From: JAGVSZ01 sp963747775 | GTDB lineage: Bacteria; Pseudomonadota; Gammaproteobacteria; Burkholderiales; SG8-39 | NCBI GenBank assembly: GCA_963747775.1 | Contig: CAVVGT010000016.1 | Coordinates: 682,001 to 746,000 of the forward strand | DNA length: 64,000 nucleotides | Reading direction: 5' to 3' | In this document: positions 8,317 to 17,275 of the stretch, one piece after another | How positions within the stretch are numbered: the stretch's first letter is position 1 | How the letters are laid out: every line of letters starts with the position of its first letter | Translations under genes and position numbers: made by a program | The notes under the pieces: generated by a model | What the model was told of the DNA's origin: nothing | The model's input: the letters and a program-made list of their open reading frames with translations, nothing else | Databases searched by the model: none

Positions 8317-8375
8317 GCGCGCCGGGCCGCTCCAAGCGCGAACCCTTGTCGCGAAGCGACAAGGTAGCCCAATGA
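8313..8375 (+). CDS. 20-codon ORF coupled at both ends
   Basis: GTG at 8313 overlaps the oxidase stop as GTGA, and its own TGA overlaps the next gene's ATG as ATGA. The peptide is basic (core KREPLSRSDKVAQ). It fills exactly the space between two genes, and its middle forms a perfect hairpin. It may serve as a coupling leader rather than encode a functional peptide. Function is unknown. Confidence 0.35.
   Translation: MSAPGRSKREPLSRSDKVAQ
8344..8364. repeat. Perfect intercistronic hairpin
   Basis: CCTTGTCGC (8344-8352), loop GAA, GCGACAAGG (8356-8364): a 9-bp perfect stem with a 3-base loop between the oxidase fusion gene and the next small gene. There is no U tract, so it is more likely an RNA-processing, stability or translation-coupling element than a terminator. 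Confidence 0.6.
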
Positions 8376-8710
8376 CCGCGCGTCCCGTTCCGCCCCGCCG
8401 GCTCTGGCTGCTCGCGCTGGGCTACGGTGTCTGGTGCAGCGCGCTCGTCGTCATCTACGCCCTGCATGCCCTCGGCTGCGCTTTCGCCTGGCCGACGGGC
8501 GCGCTCCGCCTCGGCCTCGCCGCGGTGCTGCTCGCCCACCTGGCCGTGATCGGCTGGCTGTGGCGCGATTACGCGAGCACCCGTCCCGACCCCGCCCTCG
8601 GCCCGACCGGCTCGTTCCTGCATTGGGTGGTCCTCTGGACCTTGGTCACTGCGTTCGTCGCTACCGTCCTCACGCTCGGTCCGACGCTGCTGCTCGCGAC
8701 CTGCGTATAG
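8372..8710 (+). CDS. Small oxidase-cluster membrane protein
   Basis: The ATG at 8372 overlaps the stop of the preceding 20-codon ORF. The 112-residue product has three hydrophobic segments (LWLLALGYGVWCSALVVIYAL, LGLAAVLLAHLAVIGWLW, FLHWVVLWTLVTAFVATVLTL) linked by short loops. It has no clear family signature. The last position in the oxidase gene string, the size and the topology suggest an accessory or small structural protein of the oxidase, which is inference from context. Confidence 0.6.
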   Translation: MTARPVPPRRLWLLALGYGVWCSALVVIYALHALGCAFAWPTGALRLGLAAVLLAHLAVIGWLWRDYASTRPDPALGPTGSFLHWVVLWTLVTAFVATVLTLGPTLLLATCV

Positions 8711-8740
8711 CCGGCGGGGGTCGCCAGCGACGCTCGAGCC

Positions 8741-8750
8741 GGTTGCAACC
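8741..8750. promoter_or_regulatory. Short palindrome upstream of bdhA
   Basis: GGTTGCAACC is a perfect 10-bp palindrome immediately upstream of the AAGGAGG ribosome site of the 3-hydroxybutyrate dehydrogenase gene. It could be an operator half of a TTGCAA-type regulator, but a palindrome this short may be chance. Confidence 0.2.
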
Positions 8751-8766
8751 ATGAAGGAGGCAAGTC

Positions 8767-9549
8767 ATGTTGAAAGGCAAGGTGGCTGTCGTTACCGGCT
8801 CGACGAGCGGTATCGGACTCGGGATTGCGCGCGCGCTTGGCTCCGGGGGCGCCGATCTGATGATCAACGGCTTCGGCGAGGCGGCCGCGATCGAGAAGCT
8901 GCGCAAGGAAATCGCCGCGAGCTACGGGGTGCGCGTGGCCTATAGCGGTGCCGACCTCTCCAAGCCGGCCGAGGTGACCGGGCTGATCGAGCAGGCAATT
9001 CGGGAGCTCGGGCGCGTCGACGTGCTGGTCAACAACGCCGGCATCCAGCATGTTGCGCCGGTGCACGAGTTCCCGGTCGAGCGCTGGGATGCGGTGATCG
9101 CAATCAACCTCACCGCGGTATTCCTGGCGATCCGTGCGGCGCTGCCGCAAATGCTCAAGCGCGATTGGGGCCGGATCGTCAACATTGCCTCGGTGCACGG
9201 CCTGGTCGCATCGGTGGACAAGTCGGCATACGTCGCGTCCAAGCATGGCGTGGTCGGCCTCACGAAGGCGGTGGCTCTGGAGACGGCCACGACCGGCATC
9301 ACCTGCAACGCGATCTGCCCCGGATGGGTGCTCACGCCGCTGGTGCAAAAGCAGATCGACGCCCTCGCAGAGAAGGAGAAGCTGTCGCCGGACGACGCAA
9401 AGATCAGGCTGCTCGGCGAGAAACAGCCCTCGCTCGAGTTCACCACCCCGGAGCAGCTCGGGGCGCTCGCCGTGTTCCTCTGCTCGGACGCCGCGGCGCA
9501 GCTCAACGGTGTGGCGCTCCCCGTGGATGGCGGATGGACCGCGCGATAG
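8767..9549 (+). CDS. bdhA: 3-hydroxybutyrate dehydrogenase (SDR family)
   Basis: A 260-residue classical short-chain dehydrogenase behind AAGGAGG. Visible motifs are the NAD-binding TGSTSGIG (residues 10-17), NNAG (89-92), catalytic Ser142, Tyr155 and Lys159 (YVASK), and the post-active-site NAICPGWVLTPLV. NNAGIQHVAPVHEFP and the C-terminal LPVDGGWTAR are characteristic of D-3-hydroxybutyrate dehydrogenases. It interconverts (R)-3-hydroxybutyrate and acetoacetate with NAD in the cytoplasm, a step in PHB or ketone-body use. The GntP permease gene starts 49 bp downstream, a pairing known for 3-hydroxybutyrate uptake and oxidation. Confidence 0.9.
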   Translation: MLKGKVAVVTGSTSGIGLGIARALGSGGADLMINGFGEAAAIEKLRKEIAASYGVRVAYSGADLSKPAEVTGLIEQAIRELGRVDVLVNNAGIQHVAPVHEFPVERWDAVIAINLTAVFLAIRAALPQMLKRDWGRIVNIASVHGLVASVDKSAYVASKHGVVGLTKAVALETATTGITCNAICPGWVLTPLVQKQIDALAEKEKLSPDDAKIRLLGEKQPSLEFTTPEQLGALAVFLCSDAAAQLNGVALPVDGGWTAR

Positions 9550-9598
9550 CGAGCGCTCGACCGGCTCATGACCCCGGACCCGGCCCGGAGTCGGTGCG

Positions 9599-11059
9599 AT
9601 GACGACCGCTGACCTCGTCGGGCTCGCCGGGATCCTGGTCGCCATCGGCCTGATCATCGGGCTCGCCTACCGGGGCTTCAGCCTGCTGCTCGCCGCGCCG
9701 CTGGCGGCGCTCGTCGCCGCCGCATTCGCCGGCGAGCCGCTGCTCGCGCATTGGACCCAGACGCTGATGGCCGGGGCCGGTCGCTTCATCATCCAGTTCT
9801 TCCCGCTCTTCCTGCTCGGCGCGGTGTTCGGCAAGCTGATGGATGACAGCGGCGCCGCCCTTGCGATCGCGCGCACGATCACCGAGCGGCTGGGGGCGGC
9901 GCGCGCGGTAATCGCGGTGGTGCTCGCCTGCGCGCTGCTCACGTACGGCGGCGTGAGCCTCTTCGTGGTGTCGTTCGCCCTGTACCCGGTGGCCGACGCG
10001 CTCTTCCGGCAGGCGTCGGTCCCGCATCGGCTGATCCCGCCGGCGATCGCGCTCGGCTCCTTCAGCTTCACGATGACGGCACTGCCGGGCACGCCCGCGA
10101 TCCAGAACGCGATTCCGATGCCGTATTTCGGCACCACGATCTTCGCGGCGCCGGGTCTCGGGGTGGTGGCGGCGGCGGTCATCCTGGGTTTCGGCCTGTG
10201 GTGGCTCGGCCGCGTGGAGGCCGCCGCTCGCCGCAAAGGGGAGGGCTACGGCCCCGCCGTGCACGCGACCCCGGACGCGGAGTTGGTCCGCGAGCGCGCC
10301 ACCGACACCGACAGCTTCGATCCCGCGGAGCTGCCGCACGGCCACCACAGCGAACGCCTCCCGCCGTTCATGGTCGCGGCGGTGCCGATCGCGGTCGTCC
10401 TCGCAGTCAACCTGTCGATGACCTGGCTCGTCCTGCCGCGGCTGGACACGTCGTTCCTCGCCGAAGCGCGCTGGGGCGGAATCTCGCTCCAGGCGGTGAG
10501 CGGCATCTGGTCGGTGGTGACGGCGCTGATCGTCGCATCGGTGGTGCTGGTGGCTCTCAACCGCGCGCGTCTCCCCGAGCTGCGCAAGAGCCTGGATGCG
10601 GGCGCCAACGCGTCCGTGCTGCCCATCTTCAACGTGGCGAGCCTGGCCGGGTTCGGCGCGGTCGTCGCGGCGCTTCCCGCCTTCGGCGTGGTGCGGGACG
10701 GACTGCTGGCCCTGCCCGGCGGTCCGCTGGTGTCGATGGCGGTCGCGGCGGGCGTGATGGGCGTGGTGACCGCTTCCGCTTCGGGCGCGCTCATCATCAC
10801 GCTGAACACGTTCGGCGAGACGTACGCGCGGCTGGCGGCGGAGGCGGGCATCGATCCGGCGCTGATGCATCGCGTCGCCGCCCTCGCCAGCGGCCCGCTC
10901 GCCCAGTTGCCGCACAGCGGCGCGATCGCCACCTTGCTGTCGATCTGCGGCGCCACGATGCGCCAGAGCTACCGCGACATCGCGATGGTGATCCTCGTCG
11001 GGCCGCTGCTCGCGGTGGTCGTGGCCATCGCGCTCGGCAAGGCATTCGGGTCGTTCTGA
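9599..11059 (+). CDS. GntP family permease, probably for 3-hydroxybutyrate or a similar hydroxyacid
   Basis: A 486-residue polytopic protein with about twelve to fourteen helices. Family features are the conserved FFPLFLLGAVFGKLM block, TYGGVSLFVVSFALYP, and the re-entrant MTALPGTPAIQNAIPMPYFGTT, all typical of GntP/citrate-type H+ symporters. A hydrophilic loop lies around residues 215-250 and the end is rich in VVVAIALGKAF. Position directly after bdhA suggests the substrate is 3-hydroxybutyrate; gluconate is the alternative. A close paralogue lies at 38.1-39.6 kb. The convergent RND gene ends about 80 bp downstream. Confidence 0.85.
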   Translation: MTTADLVGLAGILVAIGLIIGLAYRGFSLLLAAPLAALVAAAFAGEPLLAHWTQTLMAGAGRFIIQFFPLFLLGAVFGKLMDDSGAALAIARTITERLGAARAVIAVVLACALLTYGGVSLFVVSFALYPVADALFRQASVPHRLIPPAIALGSFSFTMTALPGTPAIQNAIPMPYFGTTIFAAPGLGVVAAAVILGFGLWWLGRVEAAARRKGEGYGPAVHATPDAELVRERATDTDSFDPAELPHGHHSERLPPFMVAAVPIAVVLAVNLSMTWLVLPRLDTSFLAEARWGGISLQAVSGIWSVVTALIVASVVLVALNRARLPELRKSLDAGANASVLPIFNVASLAGFGAVVAALPAFGVVRDGLLALPGGPLVSMAVAAGVMGVVTASASGALIITLNTFGETYARLAAEAGIDPALMHRVAALASGPLAQLPHSGAIATLLSICGATMRQSYRDIAMVILVGPLLAVVVAIALGKAFGSF

Positions 11060-11142
11060 GCCCGGCGGCGACCAGAAGAGCGAGCGCCTGCTCGCCCCTG
11101 GCTCACGGCACCTCACCGGAGGCGCTCCGTCCCCGCTACCCG

Positions 11143-14100
11143 TCACGCCGCCGCGCGCGCCGCCGACTTCGCGGGAGGCGCCTCGTCGCGGACTGCCCCC
11201 GAAGACGGTCACGTAGAGCGTGGGCAGGAACACGAGCATCAGCAGCGTCCCGACCATCAGCCCGCCCATGATCGCGAAGGCCATCGGCCCCCAGAACACG
11301 GTGGGCGCGATCGGGATGAGGCCGAGCACGGTCGAGAACGCGGTGAGCATCAGCGGCCGCAGCCGGGAGCTCGCCGCGCTGATCGCCGCGTCCCAGACGG
11401 TCTTGCCCTCGGCGCGGTCGGTCTCGATCTGCACCACCAGGATCACCGCGTTCTTGGCGACCATCCCGATGAGCGAGAGGATGCCGAGGATCGCAACGAA
11501 CCCGAGCGGCCGGTTGAAGACGAGCAGCCCGAGCACGACGCCGATCAGGCTGAGCGGCAGCACCGCGAGCACCACGAAGACGCTGCGGAAGCTCTGGAGC
11601 TGGAGCATCAGCGCGGTGAGCATGAGCAGGATCATCACTGGCACGACCGCGAACACCGACGCCTGCGAGATCGCGCTCTCCTCGGCGATGCCGCCGAGGG
11701 CGATGCGGTAGCCCTTCGGCAGCGCCTTCGCGAGCTCGGCGACCGGCGCCTCCAGCGCGGCGACGACGTCGTCCGGCAGCACGCCGGCCACGGTGTCCGC
11801 GCGCACGGTGAGCGTCGGCACCCGGTCGCGGCGCCACACGAGCGGGTACTCCTCGCCGTACTCGAAGCTCGCGAACTGGCTGAGCGGGACGGTGCGCCCG
11901 CCCGCGATCGGCACTTGGAGGGAGCGGAGCGTCGACACCGACGCGCGCTCCTGGTCGACCGCGCGCGCCACGACGTTCACCAGGTAGATGTCGTCGCGCA
12001 CCTGCGTCACCGTCGACCCGGAGATCGAGGCGTTGAGCACCGCGGCGATCGTAGCCGAGCTGACCCCGAGCTGCCGCGCCTGGTCCTGGTCGATCTTCAA
12101 GCGCAGCTGGCGCGCCGGCTCCATCCAGTCGAAGTTGACGTGCCGCGCCTGCGGGTTCGCCGCCACCACCTGGGCGATCTGCTGTGCGATCTTGGTGACC
12201 TCGTCCTTGTCCGGACCGCTCACCCGGTACTGCACCGGCCAGCCGACCGGCGGCCCCAGCTCGAGCGGCGCGACGCGCGACACCACGTCGGGGAACTCCT
12301 CGGCGAGCAGCTTCTCGAGGCGGTCGTGCACGCGCTTGCGTTCCTCGAAGCCCTTGGCGACGATCACCACCTGGGCGAAGAACGGGTTGGCGAGCTGCAC
12401 GTTGAGCGGCAGGTAGAAGCGGATCGCGCCGCGCCCGACGTAGGTGCTCCAGTGGTCGATGTCCTTGTCATTGGCGAGCGCAGCCTCGAGCCGCTGCGCC
12501 ACGTCCTCGGAGGCGTAGATCGACGCGTTCTGCCGCAGGGTCAGGTCGACGACGAGCTCCGGCCGGTCGGAGGCGGGGAAGAACTGCGACGGCACGAAGC
12601 GCAGCAGGTAGATCGCGCCGGCGAACGCGACGATCGTCACCGCGATCGTCAGCCACTTCGCGCGCATCGCGCCCGTCAGCAGGCCGCGGTACGCGCGCAT
12701 CATCGCCCCCGGCTTCTCCTCGCCGCCGGTGGCCTTCGGCGCCTTCAGGATCGCGATGCCGATCACCGGCGCGAAGGTCACCGCGACGAGCCACGAGGTG
12801 ACGAGCGCGATCGCCACCACCGCGAAGATCGAGAAGGTGTACTCGCCCGCCGAGCTGCGGGCGAACCCGATCGGGACGAAGCCGGCGATGGTGATGAGGG
12901 TGCCGATCAGCATCGGCGCGGCGAGGTTCTTGTAGGCGAACGTCGCCGCCTGCTCCTTCGTGTCGCCGGCCGCGAGCCGCCGGATCATCGCGTCGACCGT
13001 GGTCATCGCGTCGTCGACGAGGAGCGTGAGCGCGATGATCAGCGCGCCGAGCGAGATCCGCTGGAGGTCGATTCCGGCGATCAGCATGACCGCGAACACG
13101 ACTGCGAGCGTGAGCGGGATCGCCAGCGCGACCACCGAGCCGGGGCGCACGCCGAGGCTGACGAAGCTCGCCGCGAGGATGATGAGGATCGCCTGCCACA
13201 GCGAGGTCATGAAGTCGTTGATGGCGAGGTCGACGGTGACCGCCTGGTCGGAGACGAGGAAGGGCTCGACGCCGACCGGGAGGTTCGCGCGGACGTCCGC
13301 CATCTCCCGCTTCAGGTTGGCCCCGAGCGCGAGGATGTCGCCGCCGTCGCGCATCGCGATCGCGAGCCCGATCGCGGGCTTGCCGTTCACGTGGAAGAGG
13401 GGCAACGGGGGGTCGGAGTAGCCGCGCCGGACCTGCGCGATGTCGCGCAGCGGGATGAGACGCTCGCCGACGACGAGGTTGACCGCCTTGATGTCCTCCT
13501 CCGAGTCGAACGCGCCCGACACGCGCAGGAAGATCCGCTCGTCGCCGGTCTGCAGCACCCCGGCGGGCCGCACCAGGTTCTGCGCCTGCAGCTGGGCGAG
13601 GAGGGCCGAGTACGAGAGGCCGAGGCCCGCGAGCCGCGCGGTGGAGAACTCGAGGAAGATGCCCTCGTCCTGGGCGCCGAGGATCTCGATCTTCGACACG
13701 TCCGGGACCGCGAGCAGGCGCGAGCGCGTGTCCTCGACGTAGTTGCGCAGCTCGCGGTGGCTGAAGCCGTCGGCGGTGAAGCCGTAGATGATCCCGTAGG
13801 TGTCGCCGAAGTCGTCGTTGAAGCCGGGGCCGATCGTGCCCTGCGGGAGGGTGAGGCGGATGTCGCCGACGTTGTTGCGCACCTGCTGCCAGATGCCGCG
13901 CACCTCGTCGGGCGGCGTCGACTGTTTGAGGTCGACGAACATGATCGTGGTGCCGGCGGTGGTGTAGCTGCGCACCCGGTCGAGGTGGCGCGTCTCCTGG
14001 AGCTTGCGCTCGATGCGCTCGGTGACCTGCAGGAGCGTGTCCTCGATGCTGGCGCCGGGCCAGGCGGCCGAGACGATCATGGTCCGGAAGGTGAAGACCG

Positions 14101-14221
14101 GGTCCTCGGCGCGCCCGAGCCGGATGAAGGAGATCGTCCCGGCGACGACCGCCGCGATCATGAAATAGACGATGAGCGACCGGCGCTGGATCGCCCATTC
14201 CGACAGGTTGGGGCCGATCAC
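11143..14221 (-). CDS. RND efflux pump, inner-membrane transporter (frameshifted at C-terminus)
   Basis: About 1,026 residues from a GTG at 14221 that overlaps the adaptor stop as GTGA. The product has the RND layout: helix 1 (SLIVYFMIAAVVAG), a large periplasmic domain, helices 2-6 with the proton-relay pair in LTLLVDDAMTTVDAM, a second periplasmic domain and helices 8-12. The sequence resembles the HAE-1-like branch that works with lipoprotein adaptors. As written, the frame has no stop after FLPTLYVTVFG and runs on to 9566. Removing one base at 11196-11201 restores a plausible tail (AVRDEAPPAKSAAR) ending at 11143. Substrate is unknown; drugs or solvents are typical. No TolC-type gene is adjacent. 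Confidence 0.88.
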
Positions 14222-15303
14222 TTCGCGGCTCCGAGCGGGCGCACCTTCTGGCCGGAATGGAGGGCTTGGACGCCGGCGGTCACGATGACGTCGCCGGCCT
14301 CGAGGCCCTCGGCGACGACGACCCGCTCCGCGTCGTGGCCGGCGACCCGGATCGGCCGCTGCGCGACCGTCTGGGTCTTGGGATCGACGATCCACACCGC
14401 CGACTGCGTGCCGGCGCGCACCAGCGCCGAGCCCGGGATCTCGATCGCCGCGGCGGTCTCCATCTTCATCGTGCCGGTCACCGTCGATCCGAGCCTCAGG
14501 CCGGCAGGCGGGTCGATCAGGCCGATGCGCACCTTGAACGTGCCGGTCACCGGGTCGGCGCGCGGCGAGACTTCGCGGACGCGGCCCTTCGCGGTGACGT
14601 TCGCATCGGTGGTGAGCGCCACCGTGATCTCCGGGTTGGACGGTGCCCGGTCCTTGATCTGCGCCGGCACGTCGAACACGGCGTCGCGGCCTTCCTTGCG
14701 CGCGGCCTGCACGACCGTGCGGCCGGCGGGCACGACCTCGCCAGCCTCGGCGCCCACCGCGGCGACGGTGCCGGGCGCGTCGGCGACGAGGCGCGTGTAG
14801 CTCACGCGGTTCTGCGCGAGCTCGACCTGCGACCGCGCGGAGATGACCGCGGCGTCGGCGCTCTGCAGGTTCGCCGCGATCTGGTCGAACGCGGCCTGCG
14901 AGATGAAGCGCTGCTCGAGCAGCTGCCTTCTGCCGGTTGAGGTTGTTCCGCTGCCTCGACCGCCTGCGCCTGCGCGCTCGGCGAGCTGCGCCCGGGCGGA
15001 GGCGAGGCCCGATTCCTCGTTCGAGGCGTCGAGTCGGGCGAGGAGCTGGCCGGGCCGGATCGCATCGCCGACGCGGACCGGGCGGTCGATCATCCGGCCG
15101 TCGATGCGGAACGCGTAGTTGACCTCGGTCTGCGCCTGGACGGTGCCGGTGAGCGACACCGTCTGGCCGGCGGCGAGCTTCATCACCGTCATCGTGCGCA
15201 CCGGACGGATTTCGGGCGGTGGCGGCTCGGGCGCGGGACGGCATGCGGCGAGGAGCGCAAGCGTTGCCAGCGCGAGAGGACCGAGGGTGCGAGTGGGGTG
15301 CAT
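14218..15303 (-). CDS. RND efflux pump periplasmic adaptor (membrane fusion lipoprotein)
   Basis: From the ATG at 15303 the product is 361 residues with a lipoprotein signal (LALATLALLAAC). The upstream in-frame extension belongs to an NhaC remnant and was excluded. It contains the lipoyl half-motifs, a coiled-coil hairpin (LLEQRFISQAAFDQIAANLQ) and a beta-barrel with AGEVVPAGRTVV and GSTVTGTM. It links the inner-membrane pump to an outer-membrane channel. Around 14930-14985 about eighteen residues are low-complexity (GAGGRGSGTTSTG) where a helical heptad is expected; another frame there reads AQAQAVEAAEQ, implying two or more compensating small indels. Confidence 0.87.
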   Translation of the reverse strand: MHPTRTLGPLALATLALLAACRPAPEPPPPEIRPVRTMTVMKLAAGQTVSLTGTVQAQTEVNYAFRIDGRMIDRPVRVGDAIRPGQLLARLDASNEESGLASARAQLAERAGAGGRGSGTTSTGRRQLLEQRFISQAAFDQIAANLQSADAAVISARSQVELAQNRVSYTRLVADAPGTVAAVGAEAGEVVPAGRTVVQAARKEGRDAVFDVPAQIKDRAPSNPEITVALTTDANVTAKGRVREVSPRADPVTGTFKVRIGLIDPPAGLRLGSTVTGTMKMETAAAIEIPGSALVRAGTQSAVWIVDPKTQTVAQRPIRVAGHDAERVVVAEGLEAGDVIVTAGVQALHSGQKVRPLGAAK

Positions 15304-15600
15304 GGGGGTTGGCCTTGCTGTTGTTCTCACGGATTGTCCGTGTTGCGCTGGTGCGACGCAACAGGGGGGCGGCGCCGGATCTTGCCCCGGCGTCTCCGGG
15401 CCGCGCAGCATCCGCACGCCGAGATACGCGATCGCGATCGCCAGCAGCGGGCTCGCGAAGTTGAAGATCGCGTAAGGCAGATAGCTGAACGTGGCGACCC
15501 CGAGCGTCGCGGCCATGTACGCGCCGCAGCTGTTCCATGGGATCAGCGCCGATGTCGGGGTTCCCGACGCGGCGATGGTGCGCGACCGATCGGTGACGCG
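15304..15600 (-). pseudogene. C-terminal remnant of an NhaC-type Na+/H+ antiporter
   Basis: Minus-strand codons at about 15600-15400 read SRTIAASGTPTSALIPWNSC and then GATFSYLPYAIFNF-like sequence (ATLGVATFSYLPYAIFNF, SPLLAIAIAYLGVRM). This is the characteristic end of NhaC-family antiporters, which are normally about 450-480 residues. Only roughly 65 residues remain and nothing homologous lies further upstream, where the carbonic anhydrase gene begins on the other strand. The remnant is in the same frame as the downstream adaptor and has no stop before it. This is probably a relic left by a deletion or rearrangement at about 15.6 kb. Confidence 0.7.
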
Positions 15601-15686
15601 AGACTTCCCTGTTATTCTCGGCCGCGGCGCAGAACGCCGTCGAAGCGCCTTTCACACGAGCAGGCCACCCCACGGAGCCCCAAGCC

Positions 15687-16424
15687 ATGCAAAGCTCCCC
15701 TTCCGATTGCTGCAATCCCACGACCCGCCGGAGCTTCCTGAAAGCGGCAGGGATCGCCACTGCGGCAGGCCTCCTGGGCGCGGGCCCCTTTGCCCAGATT
15801 GCCTATGCCGCGGCGCTTACCAAGGCGCAGCGGGACAAGCTGACTCCCGATGAGATCATCGCGATGATGAAACGGGGCAACGAACGCTTCCGCAGCGGCA
15901 AGACGACGCAGGACTTCCTCGCCCAGCAGCGTGCGAGCGCCAAGGGACAGTTTCCCGCGGCGGTGATCCTGAGTTGCATCGACTCGCGCGCGTCGGCGGA
16001 AACGATCATGGATCTCGGCATCGGCGACGTCTTCAATGCGCGCGTGGCCGGAAACATCGCCAATGACGACATCCTCGGCAGCATGGAGTTCGCTTGCGCA
16101 GCAGCCGGCGCCAAAATCGTGCTGGTGATGGGACACACCGCGTGCGGCGCGATCAAGGGCGCGATCGACGACGTGAAGCTCGGCAACCTCACGGGCCTGC
16201 TCGCAAAGATCCAACCGGCGGTGAAGGCGGCCGCGTACCAGGGCGACCGCTCTGCCAAGAACAACGCCTTTGTGGACGCGGTAGCGCGCAAGAACGTGGA
16301 GCTCACCATGGAGAGCATCCAAAAGGGCAGCCCCGTGCTGAGCGAGCTCAAGGCGAAGGGCGCGATCAAGATCGTCGGAGCGATGTACAACATAGAAAGT
16401 GCGAAAGTGGACTTCTTTTCCTGA
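15687..16424 (+). CDS. Tat-exported beta-carbonic anhydrase
   Basis: A 245-residue beta-class carbonic anhydrase. The N-terminus has a twin-arginine signal (TRRSFLKAAGIATAAGLLGAG) and a likely cleavage site near AYAAA, so the enzyme should fold in the cytoplasm and act in the periplasm. Zinc and catalytic residues are visible: Cys97, Asp99 and Arg101 in CIDSR, and His150 and Cys153 in GHTACGA. It interconverts CO2 and bicarbonate. The gene stands alone between the NhaC remnant and marC. Periplasmic localisation suggests pH buffering or carbon supply; a functional link to the urease 5 kb away, which makes CO2, is inference. Confidence 0.92.
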   Translation: MQSSPSDCCNPTTRRSFLKAAGIATAAGLLGAGPFAQIAYAAALTKAQRDKLTPDEIIAMMKRGNERFRSGKTTQDFLAQQRASAKGQFPAAVILSCIDSRASAETIMDLGIGDVFNARVAGNIANDDILGSMEFACAAAGAKIVLVMGHTACGAIKGAIDDVKLGNLTGLLAKIQPAVKAAAYQGDRSAKNNAFVDAVARKNVELTMESIQKGSPVLSELKAKGAIKIVGAMYNIESAKVDFFS

Positions 16425-16554
16425 TCGACGCTCGCCGTCTCCGCAGTCTCGTCTCCCGGCCACGGCGACGTCTCGAGGGCGGTAGGGATAGCTCGTAGCA
16501 CGCAGTTCGCGATAGACTCGCGGCCCGCGCCTGCGACGCGCCTGCGGAGGATTC

Positions 16555-17226
16555 TTGGAGTCGTTCGTCGTCCCGTTCCTGAAGGCGCTGATCCTCGTGC
16601 CGGTGACCTTGCTGCCGATCATCAACCCGCTCAGCACCGCGCCGATCTTTGTCGCGACGGTCGGCGCCAATCGCAGCATCGCGAAGCGGCTGGCGCGCCA
16701 GGTGGCGATCAACGGCTGGTTCGTGGTGGTGGTCTCGATGCTGATCGGCACGTACGTGCTGGCGTTTTTCGGCGTCTCGCTGCCCGTGGTGCGCCTCGGT
16801 GGCGGCCTGCTGGTGGCCGCCACGGCCTGGCGCATGCTTCACCGCACCGAGGACGACGACGTGCACGCCGCCGCGGCGGAAGAGGCGTCGGCGCTGTCGG
16901 ATGCCGAAATCGTCCGGCGGAGCTTCGTTCCGATCACGTTCCCGCTGACGACCGGACCGGGGACGATCGCGGCGTCCATCGCGCTCGGCGCCCAGATCCC
17001 GACGACGCCCGTCCTGTACCTGGCGGGGGCGGTCGTGGCGGCCGTCGGCGCGGCGCTCGTCTCCCTGGTTCTTTACTTTGTCTTCAGGAATTCCGCCGCG
17101 GTGCTCGACCGGCTCGGCGCGGTCGGCATGCTCGTGATGATGCGGCTGATGGCGTTCATCCTGCTCTGCATCGGCATCCAGATCATGTGGAACGGCTGGG
17201 CCGAGCTCAACGGCGTGACGCCCTGA
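16555..17226 (+). CDS. MarC family integral membrane protein
   Basis: Starts at TTG 16555, five bases after CGGAGG; no better ATG is in frame before the first helix. The 223-residue product has six hydrophobic segments with the MarC/UPF0056 pattern: LLPIINPLSTAPIFV in helix 1, the acidic central loop and RRSFVPITFPLTTGPGTIAA at the start of the second repeat. The family was once tied to multiple antibiotic resistance, but that link is not supported; the function is unknown, possibly transport. Confidence 0.88.
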   Translation: MESFVVPFLKALILVPVTLLPIINPLSTAPIFVATVGANRSIAKRLARQVAINGWFVVVVSMLIGTYVLAFFGVSLPVVRLGGGLLVAATAWRMLHRTEDDDVHAAAAEEASALSDAEIVRRSFVPITFPLTTGPGTIAASIALGAQIPTTPVLYLAGAVVAAVGAALVSLVLYFVFRNSAAVLDRLGAVGMLVMMRLMAFILLCIGIQIMWNGWAELNGVTP

Positions 17227-17275
17227 CGCACGCGCGACACCATTTACCGCAACCGATTCAACAACGAGGCTTGAC

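Noticed and set aside
11915..14800. A 961-codon plus-strand frame opposite the RND pump
   Set aside because: Highly charged Asp/Arg/His-rich shadow of the pump with no motifs.
9566..15760. A 2,064-codon minus-strand open frame
   Set aside because: It is the RND pump frame plus antisense read-through of bdhA/GntP and, upstream, of other frames; real genes are the pump and adaptor.
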